From Deltaproteobacteria bacterium (GTDB taxonomy: Bacteria > Desulfobacterota > Desulfomonilia > UBA1062): a stretch of DNA of 17,721 nt. The notes under the pieces were generated by a model. The model did no database searches and was not told the DNA's origin. It worked only from the letters and a program-made list of their open reading frames with translations. The stretch lies in assembly GCA_016934135.1 (NCBI GenBank), contig JAFGTK010000307.1, positions 1 to 17,721 of the forward strand, written 5' to 3'. Shown in pieces: positions 1 through 6,914 of the stretch. The position numbers and the translations under genes are program-made. Position 1 is the first letter of the stretch. The number at the start of each line of letters is the position of its first letter.

Positions 1-1
1 G

Positions 2-220
2 ATAAGCCTTCTTAAGTCGATCCTTGTGCTTTATAAAAAGGGCACCGAACTTATTCAGGCCGGTATCTCGACAAAAGAGATAGCCTCATTGGATGTGGTT
101 TCGGAGATGGTGAGGCTGAAATCGGAAGTGCCGAACAATGAGGCCGAAACAATAGATGAGTATGCTAAGAGGCTTTCATCAGGGCTCGATTCCCTGAAGG
201 AGCTTATAATAGAGGTATAA
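2..220 (+). CDS. atpA: V/A-type ATP synthase subunit A, C-terminal fragment
   Basis: This is the 3' end of the catalytic A subunit of a bacterial V/A-type ATPase, a cytoplasmic head protein that hydrolyses or makes ATP. The frame is open from base 2 to the TAA at 218-220, so the gene starts before the window. Only about 72 residues remain. They form the helical C-terminal region, with a KGTELIQAG segment and a final acidic stretch ending KELIIEV; the nucleotide-binding domain lies outside. An internal ATG-like codon should not be taken as the start. The stop shares one base with the next gene's ATG (TAATG), and the A-B-D order that follows is the usual end of these operons. Identification leans on that context as much as on the short sequence. 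Confidence 0.88.
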   Translation: MSLLKSILVLYKKGTELIQAGISTKEIASLDVVSEMVRLKSEVPNNEAETIDEYAKRLSSGLDSLKELIIEV

Positions 221-1629
221 TGCATATGCCTGTAGAGATTGAGTATAAAACACTGTCACGGATCTCCGGCCCGTTGATCTTTGTAGAAGGTGTCAAGGGT
301 GTCGGTCTTGGAGAGATAGTGGAGATTCGGGACGGTTCGTCCGATGTGCGGACCGGCCAGACGCTAGAGGTGGACGAAGACAGAGCAGTGGTCCAGGTCT
401 TCGAAGGAACAGGCGGGCTGTCGATTCAAAATATGAAGATCTCATTTATAGGAAAGTCTCTTGAGATCCCGGTTGACCGCGACATGCTCGGCAGGGTTTT
501 CAATGGGCTTGGAACCCCTGTTGATGATGCTCCCCAGGTGATTACTGATAATATGAAGAATGTGAACGGACTCCCGGTGAATCCGTGGAGCAGAGAATAT
601 CCAAGGGAGTTCATACAGACCGGTATATCCGCCATTGACGGGATGAATACCCTTATCCGCGGACAAAAGCTCCCGATATTCTCGGGCAGCGGTATGCCGC
701 ATAACCTTATTGCAGCCCAGATTGCAAGGCAGGCCACAATCCTTTCAGCCCATGAGGAATTTACCGTCATATTTGCCGCCATGGGTGTGAAATTCGATGT
801 GGCAAGGTTTTTTATCGATTCCCTTGAGGAGTCCGGGGTTCTCACACATTCAGCCATATTCTTAAGCCTTGCAGACGCACCATCTATCGAGCGCCTTATT
901 ACACCGAGGGTGGCTCTTACACTTGCAGAATATCTCGCTTTTGATCAGGGCATGCATGTGCTTGTGATACTGACCGATATGACTAACTATTGCGAATCTC
1001 TCCGGGAACTTTCAAGTTCAAGGGGGGAGATCCCGTCAAGAAAAGGGTACCCCGGGTATCTGTACAGCGACCTTGCATCCATTTACGAGCGTGCAGGGAG
1101 ATTAAAGGGTTGCAATGGATCCATTACACAGGTCCCCATACTAACCATGCCCAGCGATGATATTTCCCATCCGGTCCCGGACCTTACAGGCTATATCACA
1201 GAGGGACAGATAGTGCTGGAAAGAGAACTGTTCAATAAAGGCATCTATCCACCCATCGCCGGACTGCCTTCTCTCTCAAGGCTGATGAAGGACGGTATAG
1301 GGCAGGGCCATACCCGCAGTGACCATGCCCAGGTTGCCGCCCAGCTCTTTGCCGCATATGCAAAGGTTAAACGCATAAGGTCACTAGCGGCTATTGTCGG
1401 AGAAGAGGAACTCTCTGAACTGGACAAGACCTACATGAGATTCGGGTCGGCATTCGAGGAGGATTTTCTGAGCCAGAGCTATGAAGAAAACCGCTCGATC
1501 GAGCAGACTCTCGATATAGGCTGGGAAATGCTTTCATTGCTGCCCAGAGAGGAACTCTACCGAATATGTAAAGAGGATATACAGAAATACTACATATCTG
1601 CCAAGGAGACGCAGGAATGCCAAAGATAG
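220..1629 (+). CDS. atpB: V/A-type ATP synthase subunit B
   Basis: Non-catalytic B subunit of the V/A-ATPase head, which alternates with A subunits around the central stalk. The 469 residues match the usual family length. The N-terminal beta-barrel (about 10-80) carries the family-like SRISGPLIFVEG and IVEIRDG segments. A central nucleotide-binding-like domain follows; where A subunits have a P-loop, it has FSGSGMPHN (about 154-162), which is typical of B subunits. Later signatures are AIFLSLADAPSIERL, ILTDMTNYCESLREL and GYPGYLYSDLASIYERAG, all strongly conserved. ATG at 220 follows AGAGG with only 4 bases between, whereas a second ATG at 226 has a 10-base spacer, so the true start could be either. 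The gene overlaps subunit A by 1 bp and subunit D by 13 bp, implying translational coupling. Confidence 0.97.
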   Translation: MHMPVEIEYKTLSRISGPLIFVEGVKGVGLGEIVEIRDGSSDVRTGQTLEVDEDRAVVQVFEGTGGLSIQNMKISFIGKSLEIPVDRDMLGRVFNGLGTPVDDAPQVITDNMKNVNGLPVNPWSREYPREFIQTGISAIDGMNTLIRGQKLPIFSGSGMPHNLIAAQIARQATILSAHEEFTVIFAAMGVKFDVARFFIDSLEESGVLTHSAIFLSLADAPSIERLITPRVALTLAEYLAFDQGMHVLVILTDMTNYCESLRELSSSRGEIPSRKGYPGYLYSDLASIYERAGRLKGCNGSITQVPILTMPSDDISHPVPDLTGYITEGQIVLERELFNKGIYPPIAGLPSLSRLMKDGIGQGHTRSDHAQVAAQLFAAYAKVKRIRSLAAIVGEEELSELDKTYMRFGSAFEEDFLSQSYEENRSIEQTLDIGWEMLSLLPREELYRICKEDIQKYYISAKETQECQR

Positions 1630-2240
1630 AACTTCCTCCCACAAAATCATCGCTGAGAAAGATCAAGGAAGATCTTGCCTTTGCATATGAAGGATATGAC
1701 CTGCTCAACCAGAAAAGGGAGATACTGGCAATAGAGATTGTCAAACATATCAGCGAGATAAAAAGAGTGGAGGCAAATCTTCTCAATGCACTGGATGAAC
1801 TGTACAGGGCATATCGTTTATCAGCCGTAGATATGGGATCAGACGCGGTGACCATGAAGAGCTGTTGTGAAAAACGGGGTTATTTCTTTCATATCAGCAC
1901 TACAAAGCTGTTAGGACTGAAACTTACCGGAATCAGGCTGTCATTGAAGAGGCCCAGGCTTACCTGCTCATTGAACCAGACATCAGCTACATATGATAAG
2001 GCGAAAAGGCAATCGAGAAAGGTGCTTTTGGAACTTGGTGAATACGCGACAATAACCAAGGCGATAGTCATGCTTTCAAGAGAGATGAAAAAGGTTCAAC
2101 GGCGTGTGAATGCCCTTGAAAAGATATTCATACCCCAGCATGAGGAGGCGAAGAAATATATATCTGACAGGATCGAGGAGATGGAGAGGGAAGAGGTCTT
2201 TGTGAAAAAACTTATACGGCAGCGGGCATCCGATCGATAG
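1617..2240 (+). CDS. atpD: V/A-type ATP synthase subunit D
   Basis: Subunit D forms the rotating central shaft of the V/A-ATPase. The 207-residue length is normal. The N-terminus (PTKSSLRKIKEDLAFAYEG, then LLNQKREIL) and the C-terminal helix (VNALEKIFIPQHEEAKKYI, then EEMEREEVFVKKLIR) are the two halves of the antiparallel coiled coil that defines the family. ATG at 1617 lies inside the end of atpB, behind AAGGAG in the atpB coding sequence. The operon seems to stop here: the next start is 120 bp further on, and E, F, C, I or K subunits are absent downstream, so they must lie upstream of the window or elsewhere. Do not confuse this symbol with the F-type beta subunit gene of the same name. 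Confidence 0.95.
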   Translation: MPKIELPPTKSSLRKIKEDLAFAYEGYDLLNQKREILAIEIVKHISEIKRVEANLLNALDELYRAYRLSAVDMGSDAVTMKSCCEKRGYFFHISTTKLLGLKLTGIRLSLKRPRLTCSLNQTSATYDKAKRQSRKVLLELGEYATITKAIVMLSREMKKVQRRVNALEKIFIPQHEEAKKYISDRIEEMEREEVFVKKLIRQRASDR

Positions 2241-2272
2241 GCTGTGACCTTAAGGTATTTATCAAAAGGGCA

Positions 2273-2301
2273 TTGCTCTGGACAAGGGAGTATTGTATAT
2301 T
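2273..2301 (+). promoter_or_regulatory. candidate sigma-70-like promoter before the RsbRD-like pair
   Basis: TTGCTC (2273-2278) and TATATT (2296-2301) are separated by 17 bases in the only spacer between the ATPase operon and the sensor genes. The match is partial and was found by eye, so this is a weak prediction. If real, it would give the sensor pair its own transcript, independent of the ATPase. Confidence 0.3.
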
Positions 2302-2360
2302 ACGTGCAATATTAATCCAGTCGATTGAGAAGAAAGAGATAATACGAAAGAGGAGGAATG

Positions 2361-2810
2361 ATGATCTATTCTAAGTTGGTACAACTCATCGAGGACAATG
2401 CAGAAGAACTGACGAGGCGACTTTGCAAGGACCTGCTCAGCAGAGAGGAAACAAAAAGCTATCGGAAACTCTCTGAGGACATTGCTGCAGAGCGGGTATT
2501 TGATGTATACAGCAAACTGGACAAATGGCTCAGCAAGGAAAAACACAAGAGTGGAGAAGTCCAGAAATACTATACCGAACTAGGCAAAAAAAGATATAAG
2601 GAAGGCATACCTCTGTGTGAGGTTGTCATGGCATTAATGCTCATAAAAAGGCATCTATGGCTGTACGTAAGGGAAAAACATTTCTTTGATTCCGCATATG
2701 AATGCAATCAGGCGCTCGAACTGAACAACAAGGTTGTTCTGTTCTTCGACAGGGCCATCTACTTCACCAGCATGGGTTATGAGGATGCAGCTCTCAAGGA
2801 TAAAAAATAG
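2361..2810 (+). CDS. RsbRD N-terminal-like sensor protein, copy 1
   Basis: A 149-residue all-helical soluble protein resembling the RsbT co-antagonist RsbRD N-terminal domain (PF14361 type), a globin-fold-like sensor module usually fused to STAS or other output domains. Here it stands alone. The family pattern is visible as an N-terminal IEDNAEELTRRLCKDLL helix, a YYTELGKKRYKEGIPLCEVV turn-helix, LMLIKRHLWLYVREKHF, and the closing FFDRAIYFTSMGYE helix. The ligand is unknown; no partner kinase or STAS protein is encoded nearby. Start choice: AGGAGG at 2351-2356 leaves 1 base before ATG 2358 but 4 before ATG 2361, and the second ATG aligns exactly with the start of copy 2, so 2361 is preferred. 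It is followed after 141 bp by a close paralogue. Confidence 0.8.
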   Translation: MIYSKLVQLIEDNAEELTRRLCKDLLSREETKSYRKLSEDIAAERVFDVYSKLDKWLSKEKHKSGEVQKYYTELGKKRYKEGIPLCEVVMALMLIKRHLWLYVREKHFFDSAYECNQALELNNKVVLFFDRAIYFTSMGYEDAALKDKK

Positions 2811-2951
2811 GGGAGAATCGTCTTCTTTTATAATCTGCAGGCAATGAAAAGGATTCTTGAAGACTCTCAGGAGAGAGAAGGTGTTGAATAAATCTCTCCA
2901 TGATTTCGGTTTATACAGAGATAGTTTTTTGTCTGTAAAAGGGGGTTAGAT

Positions 2952-3440
2952 ATGATATCTGAAAAGATGATTGCAATGATCAAAGATAATGCGGATGATC
3001 TTACCAAAAGACTCTGCAAGGACCTGCTCGGCAGGGAGGAAACAAAAAGCTATAGAAAGCTCAATGAAGAGCTTGTGTGCGAAAGGGTCTTTGATGTTTA
3101 CAGCAGGCTTGATTCATGGCTCGCAAGGGACAAGAAAAAAGGGGAGATCCAGGACCATTATACAAAGTTAGGGAAGAAACGTTTTCAGGAAGGCATACCT
3201 CTTGTGGAAGTGGTTATGGCGCTCATGCTTATCAAGAGGCATCTGTGGCTGTTTGTGCTTGAAAAGCACTTTTTTGATTCTTCATATGAATTCCAGCAGG
3301 CCCTTGAATTCAATAACCGCGTTGTCCTGTTCTTTGACCGTGCAATATATTTCACTACCATGGGCTATGAAGAGGAGCTGAGAAAGATTGCACGAAAATC
3401 CGAGTCAGGGATCATATCCAAGCTGTTAGGCAAGGGTTGA
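2952..3440 (+). CDS. RsbRD N-terminal-like sensor protein, copy 2
   Basis: A 162-residue paralogue of the preceding gene; most positions are identical, including CKDLL, REETKSYRKL, ERVFDVYS, the EGIPL turn, VVMALMLIKRHLWL, EKHFFDS and FFDRAIYFT. Even the DNA is alike in long stretches, so this is a tandem duplication. One residue is missing after the KKG segment near position 63 relative to copy 1. The C-terminus is about 14 residues longer, with a basic tail (RKIARKSESGIISKLLGKG) that may form an extra helix or contact a partner. The start follows GGGGG at 2941-2945 with a 6-base gap. Family and function are as for copy 1: a probable small-molecule or stress sensor without its own output domain. 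Confidence 0.8.
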   Translation: MISEKMIAMIKDNADDLTKRLCKDLLGREETKSYRKLNEELVCERVFDVYSRLDSWLARDKKKGEIQDHYTKLGKKRFQEGIPLVEVVMALMLIKRHLWLFVLEKHFFDSSYEFQQALEFNNRVVLFFDRAIYFTTMGYEEELRKIARKSESGIISKLLGKG

Positions 3441-3465
3441 TATCATAGTCCAGTTATGAAGACAT

Positions 3466-3493
3466 GCAGCCTTGCGATTACTTGCAGGGCTGC
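3466..3493. terminator. hairpin between convergent genes, probable bidirectional terminator
   Basis: GCAGCCTTGC (3466-3475) pairs with GCAGGGCTGC (3484-3493), giving ten base pairs with one T·G wobble around an 8-base loop. It sits between the stop of sensor copy 2 (3440, + strand) and the stop of ahbA (3494, - strand), and its right arm directly abuts the ahbA stop codon. The flanking T-run is poor (TTATT on the + strand), so termination efficiency is uncertain. Confidence 0.55.
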
Positions 3494-3940
3494 TTATTCC
3501 ATATCAAATGCAACCCTGATCTTGAAAACCTTCCTTGTCGGAAGATCCAGAATATCAATGCCAAGTTCGTTCTCTATACTTGATATGATCTGAAGGCATC
3601 TATCCTCATCAGGTGCAATGATGGTGAACCAGCAATTAGGAGTGCCGGAACGCACATAATTGTGAGTAACCTCATCAAATGCATTTACAACAGAAGCAAA
3701 GACAGAGAGTTTTTCTTCAGGGACAGTAGCGGCACACAGTGTTGAATGCCATCCAATGCCCCTGGGATTGATCACTGCACCGATTCTGCGTATGATGCCC
3801 TTTTGGCGCAAGTTTACAATACGTTCGAGCGCTTCCAGTTCACTTATGCCCACAGTGTCGGCGATCTTTTTATACGGCCGCTCATCAAGGTCAAGAGACC
3901 TACTTACCAAAGAGAGTATTTTTTTGTCTGTTGCATCCAT
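3494..3940 (-). CDS. ahbA: siroheme decarboxylase subunit (AhbA/AhbB family, alpha-like)
   Basis: A member of the Lrp/AsnC-like AhbA/AhbB/NirDLGH family. With its partner subunit it removes two acetate carboxyl groups from siroheme to give 12,18-didecarboxysiroheme in the alternative heme pathway. The 148 residues show an N-terminal helix-turn-helix fold (1-60, with RPYKKIADTVGI and IIRRIGAVINPRGIG) and an RAM-like beta-alpha domain. The diagnostic segment VTHNYVRSGTPNCWFTI (about 91-107) is characteristic of these enzymes and not of true Lrp regulators. The alpha assignment rests on remembered family features and is less sure than the family. Only one of the two subunits is encoded in this window. 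The start has AAGGA only 2 bases upstream. It lies downstream of hemB and ahbD on the same strand, separated by a repeat-rich spacer. Confidence 0.8.
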   Translation of the reverse strand: MDATDKKILSLVSRSLDLDERPYKKIADTVGISELEALERIVNLRQKGIIRRIGAVINPRGIGWHSTLCAATVPEEKLSVFASVVNAFDEVTHNYVRSGTPNCWFTIIAPDEDRCLQIISSIENELGIDILDLPTRKVFKIRVAFDME

Positions 3941-3944
3941 GTTC

Positions 3945-4135
3945 CTTAAACCCTATACCCCATACCCGGGTTCTCTATCTTTTTTTCGAAATTCGAAATT
4001 CGAAATGTTTTTCCCGGCACCTCTTCGCATTAAACCTCATACCCTGGTTTTTACCCAGTACTCCAATACTCCAGAGAGAATTGCAAGTTACAACGCCTTA
4101 TACCTTATATCCTAAACCATATACCTTGTGCCTGA
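3945..4135. repeat. mosaic of short degenerate repeats in the ahbD-ahbA spacer
   Basis: This 190-bp noncoding stretch holds three kinds of short repeat. Three exact tandem TTCGAAA units lie at 3985-4005, each containing the palindrome TTCGAA. Two TACTCCA units lie at 4059-4065 and 4067-4073. Scattered variants of CCTATACC (CCCTATACC, CCCATACCC, CCTCATACC, CCTTATACC, CCATATACC) occur near 3950-3969, 4034-4046 and 4096-4128. The overlapping open frames here are low-complexity and lack plausible protein character. Such mosaics look like dispersed intergenic repeats rather than a gene or a CRISPR array. On the - strand, the heme-gene transcript would include the element between ahbD and ahbA. Confidence 0.7.
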
Positions 4136-4138
4136 TGC

Positions 4139-5125
4139 CTATTTATACCAGCATATAGGATCTACTTTCATGAAGTCGCCAAGCACCTCGTATGCCCTTG
4201 CCCTGCAGCCTCCGCAGGTGTCCTTATACAGGCAGGTCGAGCATTTTCCTTTCAGTGATGCAGTATCTCTTAAACGGATAAGCGTTGATGATTCAGACCA
4301 TATCTCACTAAGGGGTTTATCCTTGATGTTCCCGCAGGGGATCTGGAGAAAACCGCAGGGCTGGACATCTCCGGTTGAAGAAACAAAACCGAAACCAGTG
4401 CCGGCAAGGCATCCTTTGGTTTTGACGTCATCACCTTTTTCAGCGAGAAGCCTGTAGAACTGCGGTGCGCATGTTGCCTTGCACTCGATCTCTGATTGTT
4501 TATAAACCTCGTAGAAGGTATCGAGCATATCTTTGTATTCCTTTATCGATGCCGCCTCCAGTGATTCTCCTCTGCCTGTGGGAACAAGAAAGAAGACATG
4601 CCAGGCAACAGCACCGAGCGACTTGATAAAGGCAGGGAAGGCTTTTGTCTGGGATACATTCATGGCTGCAATCGTTGTATTGATCTGAAACGGCACACCG
4701 TATTCCTTGAGTATTGAGATGCCTCTCAGGGCCATGCTGAATGCACCCCCCATCCCCCTGAAGGAATCGTGAACATCTTCGGTTACACCGTCAAGACTTA
4801 CTGATACACGGGAAATACCGCAGTCTTTCATCTTTGCAGCGATATCAGGTGTTACGAGGGATCCATTGACAGCCATGGTCATACGTAATCCCAGGGAGGT
4901 GCCGTACTTTGCGATTTCGAAGACATCGTCTCGCAGCAGAGGCTCTCCCCCGGAAAGGATGACCATCTTTGTGCCCGATCTGCTTGCATTGTCAAGCAGG
5001 GCAAAGCCCTCCTGAGTAGAGAGCTCACCCGGAGGCACATCACTGGTTGCAGACGCACGGCAGTGGAGACAGTTCAGGTTGCATGATCTGGTGAGTTCCC
5101 ACGCGAGGATGAAAGGCGCTTTCAT
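4139..5125 (-). CDS. ahbD: radical SAM heme synthase AhbD
   Basis: AhbD oxidatively decarboxylates the two propionates of iron-coproporphyrin III to the vinyl groups of heme b, the last step of the siroheme-dependent pathway. The 328 residues contain the radical-SAM cluster motif CNLNCLHC (Cys15, 19, 22), then GGEPLLRDD for SAM binding, SVSLDG, and QINTTIAAMN. A SPASM-like C-terminus follows, with CLAGTGFGFVS, GDVQPCGFL, CSTCLYKDTCGGCRARAYE and a final DPICWY, holding cysteines for an auxiliary 4Fe-4S cluster. The long open frame extends upstream into hemB, but ATG at 5125 begins the homologous MKAPFILAWELTRSC and overlaps the hemB stop as ATGA. Coupling to hemB supports a heme role over other radical-SAM functions such as NirJ-type heme d1 enzymes, the nearest alternative. 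Confidence 0.9.
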   Translation of the reverse strand: MKAPFILAWELTRSCNLNCLHCRASATSDVPPGELSTQEGFALLDNASRSGTKMVILSGGEPLLRDDVFEIAKYGTSLGLRMTMAVNGSLVTPDIAAKMKDCGISRVSVSLDGVTEDVHDSFRGMGGAFSMALRGISILKEYGVPFQINTTIAAMNVSQTKAFPAFIKSLGAVAWHVFFLVPTGRGESLEAASIKEYKDMLDTFYEVYKQSEIECKATCAPQFYRLLAEKGDDVKTKGCLAGTGFGFVSSTGDVQPCGFLQIPCGNIKDKPLSEIWSESSTLIRLRDTASLKGKCSTCLYKDTCGGCRARAYEVLGDFMKVDPICWYK

Positions 5126-6093
5126 GACAGTATTTCTGCGATCTCCCGGGCAAAGTAGGTAATGATCATATCGGCACCGGCCCTCTTTATCGAGGTGATG
5201 CTTTCCATTATGCAGGCTTCCTCTGCCAGCCATCCGCTGGCAGCTGCCGCCTTTATCATGGCATATTCTCCTGACACCTGATAAGCGCACAATGGTTCGT
5301 CGAATTCATCTGCAATGGCCCTTATTACATCGAGGTAAGGCAGCGCGGGCTTTACCATGATGATATCCGCCCCTTCCTCAATATCGAACCTGGCCTCTCT
5401 GAGTGCCTCGCGGACATTTGCCGGGTCCATCTGATAAGCCAGCCTGTTTCCGAATGCCGGGGCAGAACCCGCTGCCTCGCGGAACGGGCCGTAAAATGCC
5501 GATGCATATTTTACTGCATAACTCAGGATAGGAAGATTCTCGAAACCGCTTTCATCAAGGGCATCACGGATTATACCGACTCTGCCGTCCATCATGTCTG
5601 AAGGTGCGATCATATCGGAGCCTGCCTTTGCATGTGACAGGGCGACCTTGGCAAGTATCTCGATCGTATCGTCGTTCATAACATTGTTGTTTTCGTCAAG
5701 AATACCGCAATGGCCATGGTCGGTGTATTCGCAGAGACAGACATCGGTTATTACCATGAGTTCAGGAGCGGCATCCTTAATACTCCTGATGGCCTGCTGA
5801 ACAACACCGTCTCTTTTATGTGCACCGGTTCCATAGCTGTCTTTCTTGGCAGGGATGCCGAAAAGAAGAACAGCAGGTATCCCTGCTTCGACCGTATCTT
5901 TTGCGACCTGTGTCAAGGCATCCGGGGAATACCGGTATTGACCTGGCATTGCAGCTATAGGCTCGCAGATGCCTTTGCCTTCCCTTACAAAAAGAGGGAA
6001 TATCAGCTGTTCTGCCAGTACATGAGTTTCCCGCACCATCTTTCTGATTGTATTGTTACTCCGTAACCTGCGAGGTCTGTGTTCAGGAAACAT
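5122..6093 (-). CDS. hemB: porphobilinogen synthase (delta-aminolevulinic acid dehydratase)
   Basis: HemB condenses two 5-aminolevulinate molecules into porphobilinogen in the cytoplasm, an early step shared by all tetrapyrrole routes. The 323 residues are full length. The two Schiff-base lysines are visible as SYAVKYASAFYGPFR (Lys195) and IIMVKPALPYLD (Lys248). The zinc-type metal site is present as DVCLCEYTDHGHCG, with Cys119, Cys121 and Cys129. QVSGEYAMI is also conserved. A strong GGGAGG lies 6 bases before the ATG. This is the first gene of the hemB-ahbD-ahbA set, and its last four bases overlap ahbD. Having it beside ahbD argues that its product feeds siroheme and then heme rather than the coproporphyrin or protoporphyrin routes. 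Confidence 0.97.
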   Translation of the reverse strand: MFPEHRPRRLRSNNTIRKMVRETHVLAEQLIFPLFVREGKGICEPIAAMPGQYRYSPDALTQVAKDTVEAGIPAVLLFGIPAKKDSYGTGAHKRDGVVQQAIRSIKDAAPELMVITDVCLCEYTDHGHCGILDENNNVMNDDTIEILAKVALSHAKAGSDMIAPSDMMDGRVGIIRDALDESGFENLPILSYAVKYASAFYGPFREAAGSAPAFGNRLAYQMDPANVREALREARFDIEEGADIIMVKPALPYLDVIRAIADEFDEPLCAYQVSGEYAMIKAAAASGWLAEEACIMESITSIKRAGADMIITYFAREIAEILS

Positions 6094-6130
6094 GATAAAC
6101 CTCCCTGTATGTACTCTGTTCCTAAAGCCT

Positions 6131-6151
6131 GGCGCCCAGCGCCTTTTCTTT
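6131..6151 (+). terminator. short GC hairpin followed by T-rich run (weak)
   Basis: GGCGC (6131-6135) and GCGCC (6139-6143) can pair around a CCA loop, and TTTTCTTT follows on the + strand. No + strand gene ends here. On the - strand it lies in the spacer between the membrane methyltransferase and hemB, without a U-run. It might block antisense transcription or be chance. Confidence 0.25.
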
Positions 6152-6170
6152 ATATATACAATGCAACCGG

Positions 6171-6821
6171 CTAAGGCACGGTAAAGAGCACCGGAACCAA
6201 TCCGGATACATGAAGACGATCTATAGCAAGAAGGATCATATAGATCAGCGGGAACCAGGTCACGCTGAAGAAGGCCCGGCGGAACAGACGGGCATCGATA
6301 CTGTAATACTGCTGTTCCTTGAATCCTTTGAAATTAGGGATGAACATGGGGGTCTTTGCCTTGTATTCTTCAAAGGTGTGGCCGTGAACCTCCAGCAGAT
6401 GTTTTTCTTCTGCCCTGATAACAAATGGATAGTAGATCACGAAGAGAATCAGGATCAGTGCGAATACAACTACGTTCTTTGATACAAGGCCCACGCCGAA
6501 AGCCCCTATGAGGCTGAACAGGTACAGGGGATTTCTCACAAGGGAGTATGGGCCGTCTGTGATGAGGTCTTTTGTTTTATGGCCGCTGATATAGGCAAGT
6601 GCCCAGAGCCTGCCGAACGTGCAGACGAGAATCAGTACGAATGCTACAAGATCCACTGCGAGATGCATATAAATATTGGGACTCCAGGAGTAGCCGGAAA
6701 ATAACAGCAGGAAGAGAAATGCCGCACCGAATACCCTTGTGAAGGCTATCCTGTATTCTTTTGATATGTAAAGAATCTTTTCCATACGTGGGGATAGTCT
6801 GTAAGATACCTTGGCCATCAT
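6171..6821 (-). CDS. integral-membrane methyltransferase-like protein (ICMT/PEMT family)
   Basis: A 216-residue protein with about five hydrophobic segments (roughly 31-43, 52-70, 100-115, 118-135, 186-201). It resembles bacterial isoprenylcysteine carboxyl methyltransferase or phospholipid N-methyltransferase-like enzymes, which use SAM at the membrane. The family's conserved part is clear: GPYSLVRNPLY (90-100), then RAEEKHLLEVHG and FEEYKAKTP (137-157), where the Glu pair and the RNP motif bind cofactor. The substrate cannot be told from sequence. ATG at 6821 or 6818 may start it; neither has a good Shine-Dalgarno sequence. It diverges from manC across about 93 bp and is separated from hemB by 77 bp, so it may or may not be cotranscribed with the heme genes. 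Confidence 0.8.
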   Translation of the reverse strand: MMAKVSYRLSPRMEKILYISKEYRIAFTRVFGAAFLFLLLFSGYSWSPNIYMHLAVDLVAFVLILVCTFGRLWALAYISGHKTKDLITDGPYSLVRNPLYLFSLIGAFGVGLVSKNVVVFALILILFVIYYPFVIRAEEKHLLEVHGHTFEEYKAKTPMFIPNFKGFKEQQYYSIDARLFRRAFFSVTWFPLIYMILLAIDRLHVSGLVPVLFTVP

Positions 6822-6904
6822 GTCAAGGTTTTTGCGATGAATGCATCGTGTATTGACCTGAGCAGGCTGATTATACTAAGTATGATGATATCATTGGAAA
6901 AATC

Positions 6905-6909
6905 AGGAG
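6905..6909 (+). promoter_or_regulatory. ribosome binding site that fixes the manC start
   Basis: AGGAG lies 5 bases before ATG 6915. The open frame extends upstream to an ATG at 6837, but those extra 26 residues are not of the family type and have no comparable site, so translation most likely begins at 6915. Confidence 0.7.
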
Positions 6910-6914
6910 ATGAT

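Noticed and set aside
1391..1855. 154-codon - strand open frame across the atpB/atpD junction
   Set aside because: It is antisense to conserved ATPase sequence, Ser-rich, and shows no family features.
3494..3940. Annotation as an ordinary Lrp/AsnC transcription regulator
   Set aside because: The VTHNY...PNCWFTI segment and the hemB-ahbD context fit siroheme decarboxylase subunits rather than amino-acid-responsive regulators.
3985..4005. TTCGAAA tandem array considered as a CRISPR or attachment site
   Set aside because: The units are 7 bp and directly abutting, with no unique spacers, no cas genes and no integrase nearby.
3756..4158. Overlapping + strand open frames across the ahbA 5' end and the repeat spacer
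   Set aside because: Their sequences are dominated by the degenerate repeats and by the antisense of ahbA, with Ser/Pro/Tyr-rich low-complexity content and no ribosome site.
6853..6886. TTGACC with TATACT or TATGAT as a manC promoter
   Set aside because: The spacers are 13 and 22 bases, both outside the usual 16-18, so no promoter was called.
6837..6914. N-terminal extension of manC
   Set aside because: The 26 extra residues are not part of the nucleotidyltransferase fold, while AGGAG is correctly spaced for the ATG at 6915.
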